From NCBI RefSeq assembly GCF_002795405.1, contig NZ_PHGZ01000003.1, positions 124,001 through 188,000 on the forward strand: 64,000 nucleotides of DNA. The letters run 5' to 3'. Source of the DNA: Caviibacterium pharyngocola. GTDB taxonomy: Bacteria; Pseudomonadota; Gammaproteobacteria; Enterobacterales; Pasteurellaceae. The notes beneath the pieces were generated by a model. The model was given only the letters and a program-made list of their open reading frames with translations. It made no database searches and was not told where the DNA came from. Position numbers and translations under genes: made by a program. This document shows positions 19,778 to 27,431 of the stretch, in pieces (within the stretch, counting starts at the first letter, position 1; the number at the start of each line of letters is the position of its first letter).

Positions 19778-20065
19778 ATGGCATTTAAATTTAACGCTGA
19801 AGTTCGTTCTTCGCAAGGTAAGGGTGCGAGCCGCCGCCTGCGTCATAACGGTCAAATTCCTGCTATCGTTTACGGTGGTAACGAAGCGCCTGCTTCTATC
19901 ATCTTAAACCACGATGAATTAAACAACGCACAAGCGCACGATGCATTCTATTCCGACGTTATCACATTAGTGATCGACGGCAAAGAAGTTGCGGTGAAAG
20001 TTCAAGCTATGCAACGTCACCCGTTCAAACCGAAATTGGTTCACATTGACTTCAAACGTATCTAA
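19778..20065 (+). CDS. rplY: 50S ribosomal protein L25
   Basis: The 95-residue protein is the short single-domain L25 form that binds loop E of 5S rRNA. It begins [20 protein letters not shown], with the conserved GKGASRRLR and VYGG motifs and the ending [14 protein letters not shown]. There is no C-terminal TL5/CTC extension, as in other gammaproteobacteria. Ribosome-site strength is modest (AAGAGAA). It is monocistronic with its own strong promoter. Confidence 0.97.
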   Translation: MAFKFNAEVRSSQGKGASRRLRHNGQIPAIVYGGNEAPASIILNHDELNNAQAHDAFYSDVITLVIDGKEVAVKVQAMQRHPFKPKLVHIDFKRI

Positions 20066-20378
20066 TCCAGTATTTACGCTGATTTAACGCGTTTTTTATT
20101 CTGAAATTCAGTCTGCTTTTTACGATTTTCTAGTCATAAAAATCAGTGGGTTAAAAATAGGTTTCAGAGCGTGTTTATAGACAAGAAAGCTCCCTTACTC
20201 CTTAGTAAAGGAGTTTTTTTGTGACTAAATAACTTATCAGTGGGTTTTGATTTAAATTATTTTGCGACTAACAATTTTGAGCGTTACCAGTTCATTTCAT
20301 CGGATTAATTGCGATTGTGTAGTGTATGGCTAGACAATATAATCAAGGTATAGATAGTGACAAATATAGGAATGGAAT
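20066..20378 (+). other. Gene-free stretch after rplY: terminator and next promoter
   Basis: It holds a strong intrinsic terminator at 20197-20220 (ACTCCTT/AAGGAGT stem, AGTA loop, T run). It also holds a promoter with TTGTGT (20315-20320), a 17-base spacer and TATAAT (20338-20343) for the following small gene. I see no coding sequence in it. Confidence 0.65.
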
Positions 20379-20615
20379 ATGCGTGATTTTATCCAATTTG
20401 GGACAAAATTATTTTTTATGATGCTTATTGCATTGGGAACGCTATTTTTGTTATTTGCGGTTGATTTTGTCTATATCATCGTATTTTTCAGCACATTTTT
20501 GCTTATTTTCGTCGTTTGCTTAGTAAGAATAGTTATTCAATCCAACAAGCATTACGATGAGTTAGAAAAGGCGGAGCAAGAGAAGGCCCGTGTAAAATAC
20601 GTCATTATTAATTGA
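20379..20615 (+). CDS. Small two-helix membrane protein, unrecognised
   Basis: The 78-residue protein has two hydrophobic segments (about 10-31 and 33-52), then a charged, probably cytoplasmic tail rich in Glu and Lys (about 55-72). AGGAATGGA precedes the ATG, a strong promoter lies upstream and a terminator follows. These signals support a real gene. I do not recognise the family. It sits just before prophage debris, so it may be a phage-derived or accessory gene. No frame damage is visible. Confidence 0.6.
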   Translation: MRDFIQFGTKLFFMMLIALGTLFLLFAVDFVYIIVFFSTFLLIFVVCLVRIVIQSNKHYDELEKAEQEKARVKYVIIN

Positions 20616-20636
20616 AAACAAAATTATCAAGAGAGA

Positions 20637-20659
20637 CTCGCATTATTGCGGGCTTTTTT
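20637..20659 (+). terminator. Terminator after the small membrane protein
   Basis: CTCGCA/TGCGGG forms a 6-base stem (one G-U pair) with a TTAT loop, followed by six T residues. Confidence 0.7.
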
Positions 20660-20672
20660 ACTGGAGGAATTT

Positions 20673-21044
20673 ATGCCCGGTTCACTTGGTAGGTTAAATA
20701 TTCAATTAACCTTAGAGCAAGTGAAATTTCAGCAAGCGTTAGAACAATTAGGACAGCAAATACAACGTTTCTCGCATCAGTTTCAAGTGAATTTTGATAG
20801 TGCACGATAAAAAACAAGGCAATTTTCAGAACGTATAACACAATATCTAAACAATATTGAGAAAGCGATAAGTGCGACTTCGTTGGTCTATCAAAAATTT
20901 GCACCGAATGCGGATAAGTTAAAGTTAACTCAAGGGATGTTGCATCATTTAATTGAAACTGTGTCTAAAGCAGTTTTTTTGTCCATTCCGGCATTGGGTA
21001 AAAAGCGGGGGGATTTTTATTCCGGCAGTGTACATTCAGGCTGA
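20673..21044 (+). pseudogene. Remnant of a phage tail tape-measure protein
   Basis: The reading frame opens with ATG behind GGAGGA and runs 45 codons (MPGSLGRLNIQLTLEQV...) to a TAA at 20808-20810. It then continues in the same frame (KTRQFSERITQYLNNIEKA...) to 21044. The blocks before and after the stop together resemble the start of tape-measure proteins, where Q would occupy the stop position (CAA to TAA). The gene is then lost after about 120 codons, whereas real tape-measure genes are many hundreds of codons long. It is a scar of an excised or decayed prophage. The family call is from memory of the motif. Confidence 0.6.
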
Positions 21045-21132
21045 GCCTTCGGCTCGGTCACCGGTAACGTGACCTTTACGATATCGTGTTCAACAGGAGG
21101 CTCATACAAAGGGCGAAAACATACTATTCTGA
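21013..21132 (+). pseudogene. Ash-family prophage protein fragment
   Basis: In the frame starting at 21013 the translation contains VYIQAEPSARSPVT, a stop at 21070-21072, then PLRYRVQQEAHTKGEN. This motif is characteristic of the prophage Ash family (host-killing/P4-like accessory proteins), with a stop replacing the usual Leu. It overlaps the end of the tape-measure remnant in another frame. The strong local hairpins at 21043-21074 coincide with these codons. It is nonfunctional debris. Confidence 0.55.
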
Positions 21133-21214
21133 CTTTTTTGTTATTAATGCTAATACAGTGGCAAGTATTACGGACTATTTGGATGTAGCGTTTTTAGCAA
21201 TTTGTAAGCGTTAA

Positions 21215-21269
21215 AATTTACTGAATAAAAAACCGCACTTTTAAAGTGCGGTTTTTTATTCAGTAAATT
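21215..21269. terminator. Perfect 27-base-arm palindrome containing two USS
   Basis: The arms at 21215-21241 and 21243-21269 are exact reverse complements around one base, and each contains an uptake word plus flanking A/T runs. The anti-sigma gene's stop codon (21256-21258) lies in the right arm. It should be a very strong bidirectional terminator, separating the prophage scar from the oxidative-stress island. Confidence 0.85.
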
Positions 21270-21423
21270 GTTTCATTAATTGAGTCATTTTGTTGCAGTT
21301 TTTCTGAAAACTTCGACAATATGGACAGATTATTAAATGAGTCTTGAGACTGACTTTTTCTTGTAAATTTAGTTTCCTCTCTTTTGAGTCAGAAATAAGC
21401 TTGGTTGCTTGTTTACAATTCAT
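21256..21423 (-). CDS. mseR: Short zinc-binding anti-sigma factor (MseR-like)
   Basis: The 55-residue protein begins MNCKQATKLIS and carries H29-x3-C33-x2-C36, the zinc anti-sigma (ZAS/zf-HC2) signature, with extra Cys at 3 and 43. It starts one base after the sigma-factor stop, with CGGAG inside the end of that gene, so the two are coupled. In H. influenzae the equivalent pair is RpoE2 and its anti-sigma MseR, which control the msrAB locus. Oxidation of the Cys/zinc site would be a natural switch; that is inference. There is no membrane segment, so it acts in the cytoplasm. Confidence 0.8.
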   Translation of the reverse strand: MNCKQATKLISDSKERKLNLQEKVSLKTHLIICPYCRSFQKNCNKMTQLMKQFTE

Positions 21424-21424
21424 T

Positions 21425-21991
21425 TTATTCTCCGGTTGTTAAAATTTTTGATAGACATTGTTGCAGTTGTAATCTGGCTCTATATAGTAGGGTATGCAGA
21501 TTTTCTCGGCTGATATCAATGGTTCGACAAATTTCTTCTGAAGATATATCTAAATATTCTCTCATCATAAAAACTCGACTTTGTCTTGCTGGTAATTTAG
21601 TCAAACAAGCTTCAAATAATAACCAGAATTCATCTGAATAAACAGTATTTTCTTGCCAGTCAAGAGGAGAATATTCCATTTTCCAATGTCCTTGGCTATC
21701 AAAAAAATTATTATCCTCTTCAGATGTCAGCTCACTTTCTACTATATATCGTTCTTTCTTTCGAAGAAAATCAATAAGCTTATTTTTTAAAATTGCGAAA
21801 AACCACGTTTTTAATGCAGCTTTACGTTTAAATTTATCAATATTTTTGACCGCACTCAAGAGAGTTTCTTGCACAATATCTTCTGCTTGAGCTGAATCTT
21901 GTAATTGAAGACGTGCAAACTTCAACATTTGTTCTCTGATTTCCGCAAGTTGTTCCGATGAAACTAGAGAATTTATTTGATTTTTTGACAT
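21425..21991 (-). CDS. rpoE2: ECF-type sigma factor (RpoE2-like)
   Basis: The 188-residue protein has the two ECF domains: region 2 (DIVQETLLSAVKNIDKF, then TWFFAILKNKLIDFLR, about 35-75) and region 4 (LPARQSRVFMMREYLDISSEEIC with a helix-turn-helix, about 130-180). I chose the ATG at 21991; a longer upstream extension is poorly sigma-like and runs into the shared promoter region. It is divergent from the Met-peptide/msrAB operon. It resembles the H. influenzae RpoE2 system for hypochlorite and oxidative stress and probably drives both its own gene and that operon. Confidence 0.88.
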   Translation of the reverse strand: MSKNQINSLVSSEQLAEIREQMLKFARLQLQDSAQAEDIVQETLLSAVKNIDKFKRKAALKTWFFAILKNKLIDFLRKKERYIVESELTSEEDNNFFDSQGHWKMEYSPLDWQENTVYSDEFWLLFEACLTKLPARQSRVFMMREYLDISSEEICRTIDISRENLHTLLYRARLQLQQCLSKILTTGE

Positions 21992-22021
21992 TTTATGATT
22001 TGTATAAAAAAGTGAAAAATT

Positions 22022-22050
22022 TTGTAAGAATTTTTGCCTTACAACGACTA
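22022..22050 (+). promoter_or_regulatory. Candidate ECF promoter for the msrAB operon
   Basis: TGTAAG (22023-22028), exactly 16 bases, then CGACTA (22045-22050) fits the spacing of ECF promoters. TTGTAAG is repeated inverted as CTTACAA at 22038-22044, so the divergent sigma gene has a -35-like element on its strand too, though without a matching -10. This is a motif inference. Confidence 0.4.
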
Positions 22051-22116
22051 ATACAATGTGAAGAGTATTTTCACACAATGCAATTTACATTTAATTTTAA
22101 CTAAAAGGAAAACATA

Positions 22117-22383
22117 ATGAAATCTTTAAATTCTAAACTCAAAGTATTTTTTCTTACTGTCGCAGTTTCTACTTTTACTTCCAGTGTAGCAATGGCAGAA
22201 ATGAAAGTTGAAAATATGTCCGAAAAGAAAATGATGGATTCCGGCATAAAACACGAACATATGGAGAAAGGTACTATGATGAAATCTGATATGAAAGCGG
22301 AAAAAATGGATGATATGAACTCCAAACCGATGAAAAAGAAAAAAGGAATGATGATGGAGCAGACAAGCAAGGATAAAATGTAA
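22117..22383 (+). CDS. Methionine-rich exported peptide
   Basis: The 88-residue protein has a clear signal peptide ending AMA (residue 27). The mature 61 residues include about 15 Met, mostly beside Lys, Asp and Glu, with almost no hydrophobic core. It is the first gene of the msrAB operon, with AAGGAAAA before its start. Periplasmic Met-rich peptides that absorb hypochlorite and are regenerated by Msr enzymes are known in other proteobacteria (MrpX of Azospira). By analogy this may be a sacrificial substrate for MsrAB. It could instead bind copper through Met clusters. Confidence 0.8.
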   Translation: MKSLNSKLKVFFLTVAVSTFTSSVAMAEMKVENMSEKKMMDSGIKHEHMEKGTMMKSDMKAEKMDDMNSKPMKKKKGMMMEQTSKDKM

Positions 22384-22465
22384 CTTATGATTTGTTAACG
22401 ACAGCTTTAAATGGCTGTCGTTAAGAAAAAAATAATAGTTATTTTTTAACTAAAAGAGATATCAT

Positions 22466-23536
22466 ATGAAATATAGAAAATTAATTTTAATTTTGAGCCT
22501 ACTTGGTGGGATTAATCCACTAGATATTGCTGTTGCAAATAATATGTTTATAGGAGGAGAAAATATGAATATTACGAATAAGTCACAAGAGAATCTACAA
22601 GAAATTTATTTGGCAGGTGGGTGTTTTTGGGGTGTCGAAGCCTATATGGAAAAAATAAATGGTGTCAAAGATGCACAATCTGGGTATGCTAATGGTAAAA
22701 CTACACAGACCAATTATCGTATTATTGGACAAACAGATCACGCAGAAACAGTGAAAGTGGTATATGATGCCAATAAAATTTCATTGGATAAGCTATTGAA
22801 ATATTATTTTAGAATAATTGATCCTACTAGCATTAATAAACAAGGTAATGATCGTGGGCGTCAGTATCGCACAGGTATTTATTATCAAAATGAACACGAC
22901 AAAAATATTATTCTACAAGCAATAAAGCTTCAACAGGAAAAATATAAAGAAAAAATTCAAGTAGAAGTTCAATCATTAGAAAACTATATTCCGGCGGAAG
23001 AATATCATCAAGATTATTTAAAGAAAAATCCTAATGGTTATTGTCATATTGATTTAAATTTGGCTGATCAAATTATTATTGATCCAGCCGACTACCCTAA
23101 ACCAGATGACTCAGAATTAAAAGCGAAATTAACACCGCTACAATATAGCGTGACACAAAATAAAAATACAGAACATTCGTTTAGTAATGAATATTGGGAT
23201 AATTTTCAGCCTGGTATTTATGTTGATGTGACGACCGGCGAACCATTGTTTACTTCTGCGGATAAATATGACTCAGGTTGTGGCTGGCCGAGTTTTACCA
23301 AACCGATAATCCCTGAAGTCGTGAATTATAGTAATGATACAAGTTTTAATATGGTTCGAACAGAAGTATTAAGCCGTAGCGGTAAAGCTCATTTAGGACA
23401 CGTTTTTGAAGATGGACCAAAAGATAAAGGTGGCTTACGTTATTGTATTAATAGTGCTTCAATTAAATTTATTCCGTTAGATAAAATGGAAGAGGAAAAT
23501 TATGGTTATTTAACTCATTTAGTAGAAGGGAAATAA
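22466..23536 (+). CDS. msrAB: Exported MsrA-MsrB fusion, peptide methionine sulfoxide reductase
   Basis: This enzyme repairs both stereoisomers of methionine sulfoxide. It has an N-terminal signal segment (about 1-25). The MsrA domain carries catalytic Cys53 in GGCFWG. The MsrB domain has GCGWPSF (Cys272) and catalytic Cys327 in RYCINS. MsrB lacks the paired CxxC zinc motifs, as in some family members. Unlike Neisseria PilB, the thioredoxin domain is not fused; a separate TlpA-like gene follows two genes downstream. It is probably periplasmic or membrane-anchored. The ccdA ATG directly abuts the stop. Confidence 0.95.
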   Translation: MKYRKLILILSLLGGINPLDIAVANNMFIGGENMNITNKSQENLQEIYLAGGCFWGVEAYMEKINGVKDAQSGYANGKTTQTNYRIIGQTDHAETVKVVYDANKISLDKLLKYYFRIIDPTSINKQGNDRGRQYRTGIYYQNEHDKNIILQAIKLQQEKYKEKIQVEVQSLENYIPAEEYHQDYLKKNPNGYCHIDLNLADQIIIDPADYPKPDDSELKAKLTPLQYSVTQNKNTEHSFSNEYWDNFQPGIYVDVTTGEPLFTSADKYDSGCGWPSFTKPIIPEVVNYSNDTSFNMVRTEVLSRSGKAHLGHVFEDGPKDKGGLRYCINSASIKFIPLDKMEEENYGYLTHLVEGK

Positions 23537-24187
23537 ATGTTTGAACAACATATCTTAGTTAGTAGTGTTTTTCTATCTGGTTTAGTGTCTTTTTTATCGC
23601 CTTGTATTTTTCCGATTATTCCAATTTATTTTAGTATTTTAGCTAAAAATGGTAAAAAAACTTTAAATACATTGTTATTTATATTTGGATTATCATTAAC
23701 ATTTATTAGTTTAGGATTTAGTTTTGGACTCTTAGGTAATCTATTATTTAATGATACAACTCGAATTATCGCCGGTATTATTGTTATTATATTGGGGGTA
23801 CAACAGTTAGGTATTTTTAAAATTGGGTTGCTAGAGCGAACAAAATTGATTGAAATCAAGACGGATAATAGAAATTCGGCGATTCAATCTCTTGTATTAG
23901 GATTAACATTTAGTCTTGGATGGACGCCTTGTATCGGACCTATTCTAGCAACGGTGTTAACATTATCTGGAGATGAAGGGACGGCACTATATGGTGCAGG
24001 AATGATGCTTGTATATGTATTAGGTCTATCTACACCTTTTGTTTTATTCTCCTTTCTTTCAGAGAATATTCTGAAAATAACAAAAAAATTAAATAATCAC
24101 TTAAATAAATTTAAGATTATAGGTGGGATTCTTATTATCTTTATGGGTTTTTTATTAATGACAAATAAATTTGATTTATTTATATAA
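23537..24187 (+). CDS. ccdA: CcdA-type thiol/disulfide electron transporter
   Basis: The 216-residue protein has six predicted membrane helices. Two conserved Cys lie in Pro-rich motifs: SPCIFPIIP (Cys23) and WTPCIGP (Cys132). This family passes electrons from cytoplasmic thioredoxin to periplasmic acceptors. Placed between msrAB and a TlpA-like gene, it should feed reducing power to that thioredoxin and so to MsrAB. It is the short CcdA form, without DsbD's periplasmic domains. Confidence 0.93.
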   Translation: MFEQHILVSSVFLSGLVSFLSPCIFPIIPIYFSILAKNGKKTLNTLLFIFGLSLTFISLGFSFGLLGNLLFNDTTRIIAGIIVIILGVQQLGIFKIGLLERTKLIEIKTDNRNSAIQSLVLGLTFSLGWTPCIGPILATVLTLSGDEGTALYGAGMMLVYVLGLSTPFVLFSFLSENILKITKKLNNHLNKFKIIGGILIIFMGFLLMTNKFDLFI

Positions 24188-24207
24188 TATCTTATAGGAG
24201 AACAGAT

Positions 24208-24681
24208 ATGAAAAAATTATTTATATCAATAATACTTTTATTTAGTATGACTTCTTTTGCAAAAGAGAATATTAATCTTTCTGGAATTCAACTTAAAGAT
24301 CTGAATAACGATACTGTAACACTCGATCAATATCACGGAAAAAAAGTTTACCTTAAAGCTTGGGCTTCCTGGTGTCCGATTTGTTTAGCTGGCTTGGATG
24401 AAATTGAGCAATTAAGTATTGACAAAAACAAAAAATTTGAAGTCGTGACTATTGTATCTCCTGGGCATAAAGGGGAAAAAATGACTGAACAATTTATTGA
24501 ATGGTATAACGGGTTAGAATATAAAAATATTACTGTGCTTTTGGATGAACAAGGTGAAATTATAAAAACTGCAGGTATAAGAGGGTATCCTTCAAGTTTA
24601 ATTTTAGATGAAAATTTAGATGTAATTAAAACTATTCCTGGCCATTTAGGTGTAGAGCAAATTAACTCTTATATAAAATAA
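24208..24681 (+). CDS. TlpA/ResA-like exported thioredoxin
   Basis: The 157-residue protein has a signal peptide (about 1-18) and a thioredoxin fold with WASWCPIC (Cys56/Cys59) and a cis-Pro in GIRGYPSS. AGGAGA precedes the start. As the last gene of the operon it is the likely periplasmic carrier between CcdA and MsrAB. H. influenzae has the same msrAB/ccdA/thioredoxin arrangement. Confidence 0.92.
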   Translation: MKKLFISIILLFSMTSFAKENINLSGIQLKDLNNDTVTLDQYHGKKVYLKAWASWCPICLAGLDEIEQLSIDKNKKFEVVTIVSPGHKGEKMTEQFIEWYNGLEYKNITVLLDEQGEIIKTAGIRGYPSSLILDENLDVIKTIPGHLGVEQINSYIK

Positions 24682-24688
24682 TAAATTA

Positions 24689-24718
24689 ATATCCGATAAA
24701 ATCTTATCAGATATTTTA
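24689..24718 (+). terminator. Terminator of the msrAB operon
   Basis: ATATC-GATAA and TTATC-GATAT form two 5-base stems separated by a single mismatch around a 4-base loop, followed by TTTTA. Confidence 0.6.
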
Positions 24719-25553
24719 TGTTATTAATAAATATTCCCTTAACTTACCCAAAGCCTGTTTTGCGTCGGATATACCTAAATCGTACATTGCTCGAATTTTA
24801 TTCGGATCTTTTTCGAGACGATGAATCGGCAATGTTTTCGATGGGCGGATGACGAAAATTTCTTGTCGTTCGTTTAATCGGATAATTTCTTCAATTCGTT
24901 GATTGTATTCAAGATAACGATTTTTCAATTTGTTCGCCAAAGCAGGTTTATTTCGATAAAAGGCATCAATCAAAAAATGGCCGGATGGTTTTTTGCGATA
25001 ATCCAACGGGCGGGTGAGAATAACGATGATTTTATCATAGCCCAAGGTTTGACATTGACCGAGCGGAATACTGTCGGCGATTCCGCTGTCGAGATATTTT
25101 TGTCCGTTGATTTCCACCGGTTTTGAAACGAAAGGCATTGCCGAAGTAGCGCGTAAGGTTTCCATTTGCGCAAAAACATCGGTAATTTTCACATATTCGG
25201 CTTGACCGCTGTCCACATTCGTTAATGTTACATAGAAATCGATACCGGCATTTTTAAATGCTTCGTTATCAAAAGGATCCAAGCTAAACGGAATGGTGTA
25301 GAAGGCAAAATCTTTATTCACGTGCCGGTCGTCAGCCAGCTGCGCAAGCCGAGATAACGTTTATCGTTCAAATATTTCAGGTTATAACGAATCGCTCGTC
25401 CACGCTGTTCGGACGGAAAATTCGCGCCGAATAAAGTGCCCGCCGAAACGCTGACGATACCGTCAACGGGAAGTCGTTCGTCTAAAAATACATCTAATAC
25501 GCCGGCGGTGAACATTCCGCGCATTGCACCGCCTTTACTAAGCCGACTTTCAT
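24716..25553 (-). pseudogene. Patatin-like phospholipase (YjjU type) with two frameshifts
   Basis: The intact form would start MKVGLV at 25553. The frame then breaks before GGAMRGMFTAGVLDVF; four bases of the expected LEGG codons appear missing near 25535. A second break occurs near 25320, where LTTGT hits a stop while NKDFAFYTIPF continues in another frame, consistent with loss of one base. The serine motif VSAGT and the catalytic DSGIAD (aspartate) block are both recognisable. It is presumably inactive, unless the assembly has errors at both sites. Confidence 0.85.
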
Positions 25554-25652
25554 TCTTTCTTCCTTCCGATAAGGCTTATCATCGGTGTTCGATTCAATAA
25601 ATCATAAAATTACACTATAATAACGCGTTATTTTACCAATTAGGAACGCGAA

Positions 25653-26438
25653 ATGAAAATAGCACTCGGAATAGAATATAACGGAAAAAATTATTTTGGC
25701 TGGCAGCGCCAAGAGCGCGTAAGGAGCGTACAAGCCGAATTAGAGAAAGCCATTTCTTGCGTCGCGAACGAAGAATGTCAAATTTTCTGTGCCGGACGAA
25801 CGGATTCCGGTGTGCACGCCACCGGACAAGTGATTCATTTTGAAACCAATGCGGTTAGACCGGAAAAAGCGTGGAGTTTTGGCGTGAATGCCAATCTGCC
25901 GGATGATATTGCCGTGACTTGGGTGAAAGAAGTGGACGCGGATTTTCACGCACGTTTTAGCGCCACGGCGCGTCGTTACCGTTATATCCTTTACACGAAT
26001 AAACTACGTTCCGCCATTTTATCGGAAGGTATCACGCATTATCATTTGGATTTGGATCACGAATTAATGCACCAAGCGGGGCAAGCTTTGTTGGGGGAGA
26101 ACGATTTTTCTTCTTTTCGCGCGGCGCAGTGTCAATCGCATACGCCTTGGCGCAACGTTCATCATTTAAATGTCAGCCGTCAAGGAAATTACATTATCGT
26201 CGATATTCAAGCGAATGCTTTTGTGCATCATATGGTGCGTAACATTGTCGGCAGTTTGCTGGAAGTGGGAAACGGCAATCAACCGGTGGATTGGATCGCG
26301 TGGTTATTGGCAAAAAAAGACCGCACTTTGGCGGCACCGACGGCAAAACCGGAGGGATTATACTTGGTAGATGTGATCTATCCGGAGCGTTTCGCATTGC
26401 CGTCTCATCATTTAGGCCCGCTGTTTTTGGCAGATTAA
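25653..26438 (+). CDS. truA: tRNA pseudouridine(38-40) synthase
   Basis: Modifies U38-40 in the tRNA anticodon arm. The 261-residue protein shows GWQRQ near residue 16 and the catalytic motif [13 protein letters not shown], with the nucleophilic Asp51. The C-terminal [11 protein letters not shown] block is also present. AGGAACG precedes the ATG. It is followed by accD in the same direction. Confidence 0.97.
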   Translation: MKIALGIEYNGKNYFGWQRQERVRSVQAELEKAISCVANEECQIFCAGRTDSGVHATGQVIHFETNAVRPEKAWSFGVNANLPDDIAVTWVKEVDADFHARFSATARRYRYILYTNKLRSAILSEGITHYHLDLDHELMHQAGQALLGENDFSSFRAAQCQSHTPWRNVHHLNVSRQGNYIIVDIQANAFVHHMVRNIVGSLLEVGNGNQPVDWIAWLLAKKDRTLAAPTAKPEGLYLVDVIYPERFALPSHHLGPLFLAD

Positions 26439-26531
26439 TCGGGCGACGCACGTCAGACCTTTAGTGCTGGCATATTATGCCGAATTATGGTCTAATACTC
26501 GGAATTTTCCCGTTGATAAAAAAGGTTAAAA

Positions 26532-27431
26532 ATGAGCTGGATTGATCGAATTTTTAGTAAAAACACTTCCTCAGGTTCGCGTAAAGCGAATGTTCCCGAA
26601 GGTGTGTGGACAAAATGTACGTCTTGCGAACAAGTGCTTTATCGCGATGAATTAACCCGCAATTTAGAAGTCTGCCCGAAATGCGGACATCATATGCGTA
26701 TTGACGCCAGAGTGCGCCTGTTAGCGTTATTGGATAAAGACAGCGCACAAGAAATCGCCGCAGAGTTGGAACCGAAAGACGTTTTAAAATTCAAAGATTT
26801 AAAAAAATATAAAGATCGCCTTTCCGCCGCACAAAAAGAAACCGGCGAAAAAGATGCATTGATTGCTTTATTCGGCACCTTATACGGAATGCCGGTCGTC
26901 ACTGCAGCGTCTAATTTCAGCTTTATGGGCGGTTCAATGGGATCTGTGGTCGGCGCAAAATTTGTCAAAGCGGCAGAAAAAGCCATTGAAGAAAATTGCC
27001 CGTTCGTTTGTTTCTCCGCAAGCGGCGGCGCGCGGATGCAAGAAGCTTTGATTTCATTAATGCAAATGGCGAAAACTAGCGCGGTATTAGCCAAAATGCG
27101 CGAAAAAGGCGTACCGTTCATTTCCGTGTTAACGGATCCGACGTTGGGCGGTGTATCGGCGAGTTTCGCAATGCTCGGCGACATTAATATCGCCGAACCG
27201 AAAGCGCTTATCGGCTTTGCCGGCCCGCGCGTGATCGAACAAACCGTGCGCGAAAAATTACCGGAAGGATTCCAACGCAGCGAATTTTTATTGGAAAAAG
27301 GCGCTATCGATATGATTGTAAAACGTGCCGATATGCGTGATACCTTAGCAAGTTTAATTGCGAAACTTTGCCACAAACCTTCACCTTTTGTTGAAGCGGA
27401 ATTAGTTGAAGAAACATTGAAATATGAATAA
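26532..27431 (+). CDS. accD: Acetyl-CoA carboxylase carboxyltransferase subunit beta
   Basis: Part of the carboxyltransferase that makes malonyl-CoA. The N-terminal zinc ribbon has Cys29, Cys32, Cys48 and Cys51. A crotonase-like domain follows, with [11 protein letters not shown] and [12 protein letters not shown]. The 299-residue length is normal. Its last codons overlap the start of folC by eight bases, so translation is coupled. Confidence 0.98.
   Translation: MSWIDRIFSKNTSSGSRKANVPEGVWTKCTSCEQVLYRDELTRNLEVCPKCGHHMRIDARVRLLALLDKDSAQEIAAELEPKDVLKFKDLKKYKDRLSAAQKETGEKDALIALFGTLYGMPVVTAASNFSFMGGSMGSVVGAKFVKAAEKAIEENCPFVCFSASGGARMQEALISLMQMAKTSAVLAKMREKGVPFISVLTDPTLGGVSASFAMLGDINIAEPKALIGFAGPRVIEQTVREKLPEGFQRSEFLLEKGAIDMIVKRADMRDTLASLIAKLCHKPSPFVEAELVEETLKYE

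Noticed and set aside
21041-21074. Strong hairpins (GAGCC-TTC-GGCTC and GGTCAC/GTGACC) as a small RNA
   Set aside because: They coincide with codons of the Ash-type phage fragment, which explains the sequence; no promoter or terminator is placed to make an RNA from them.
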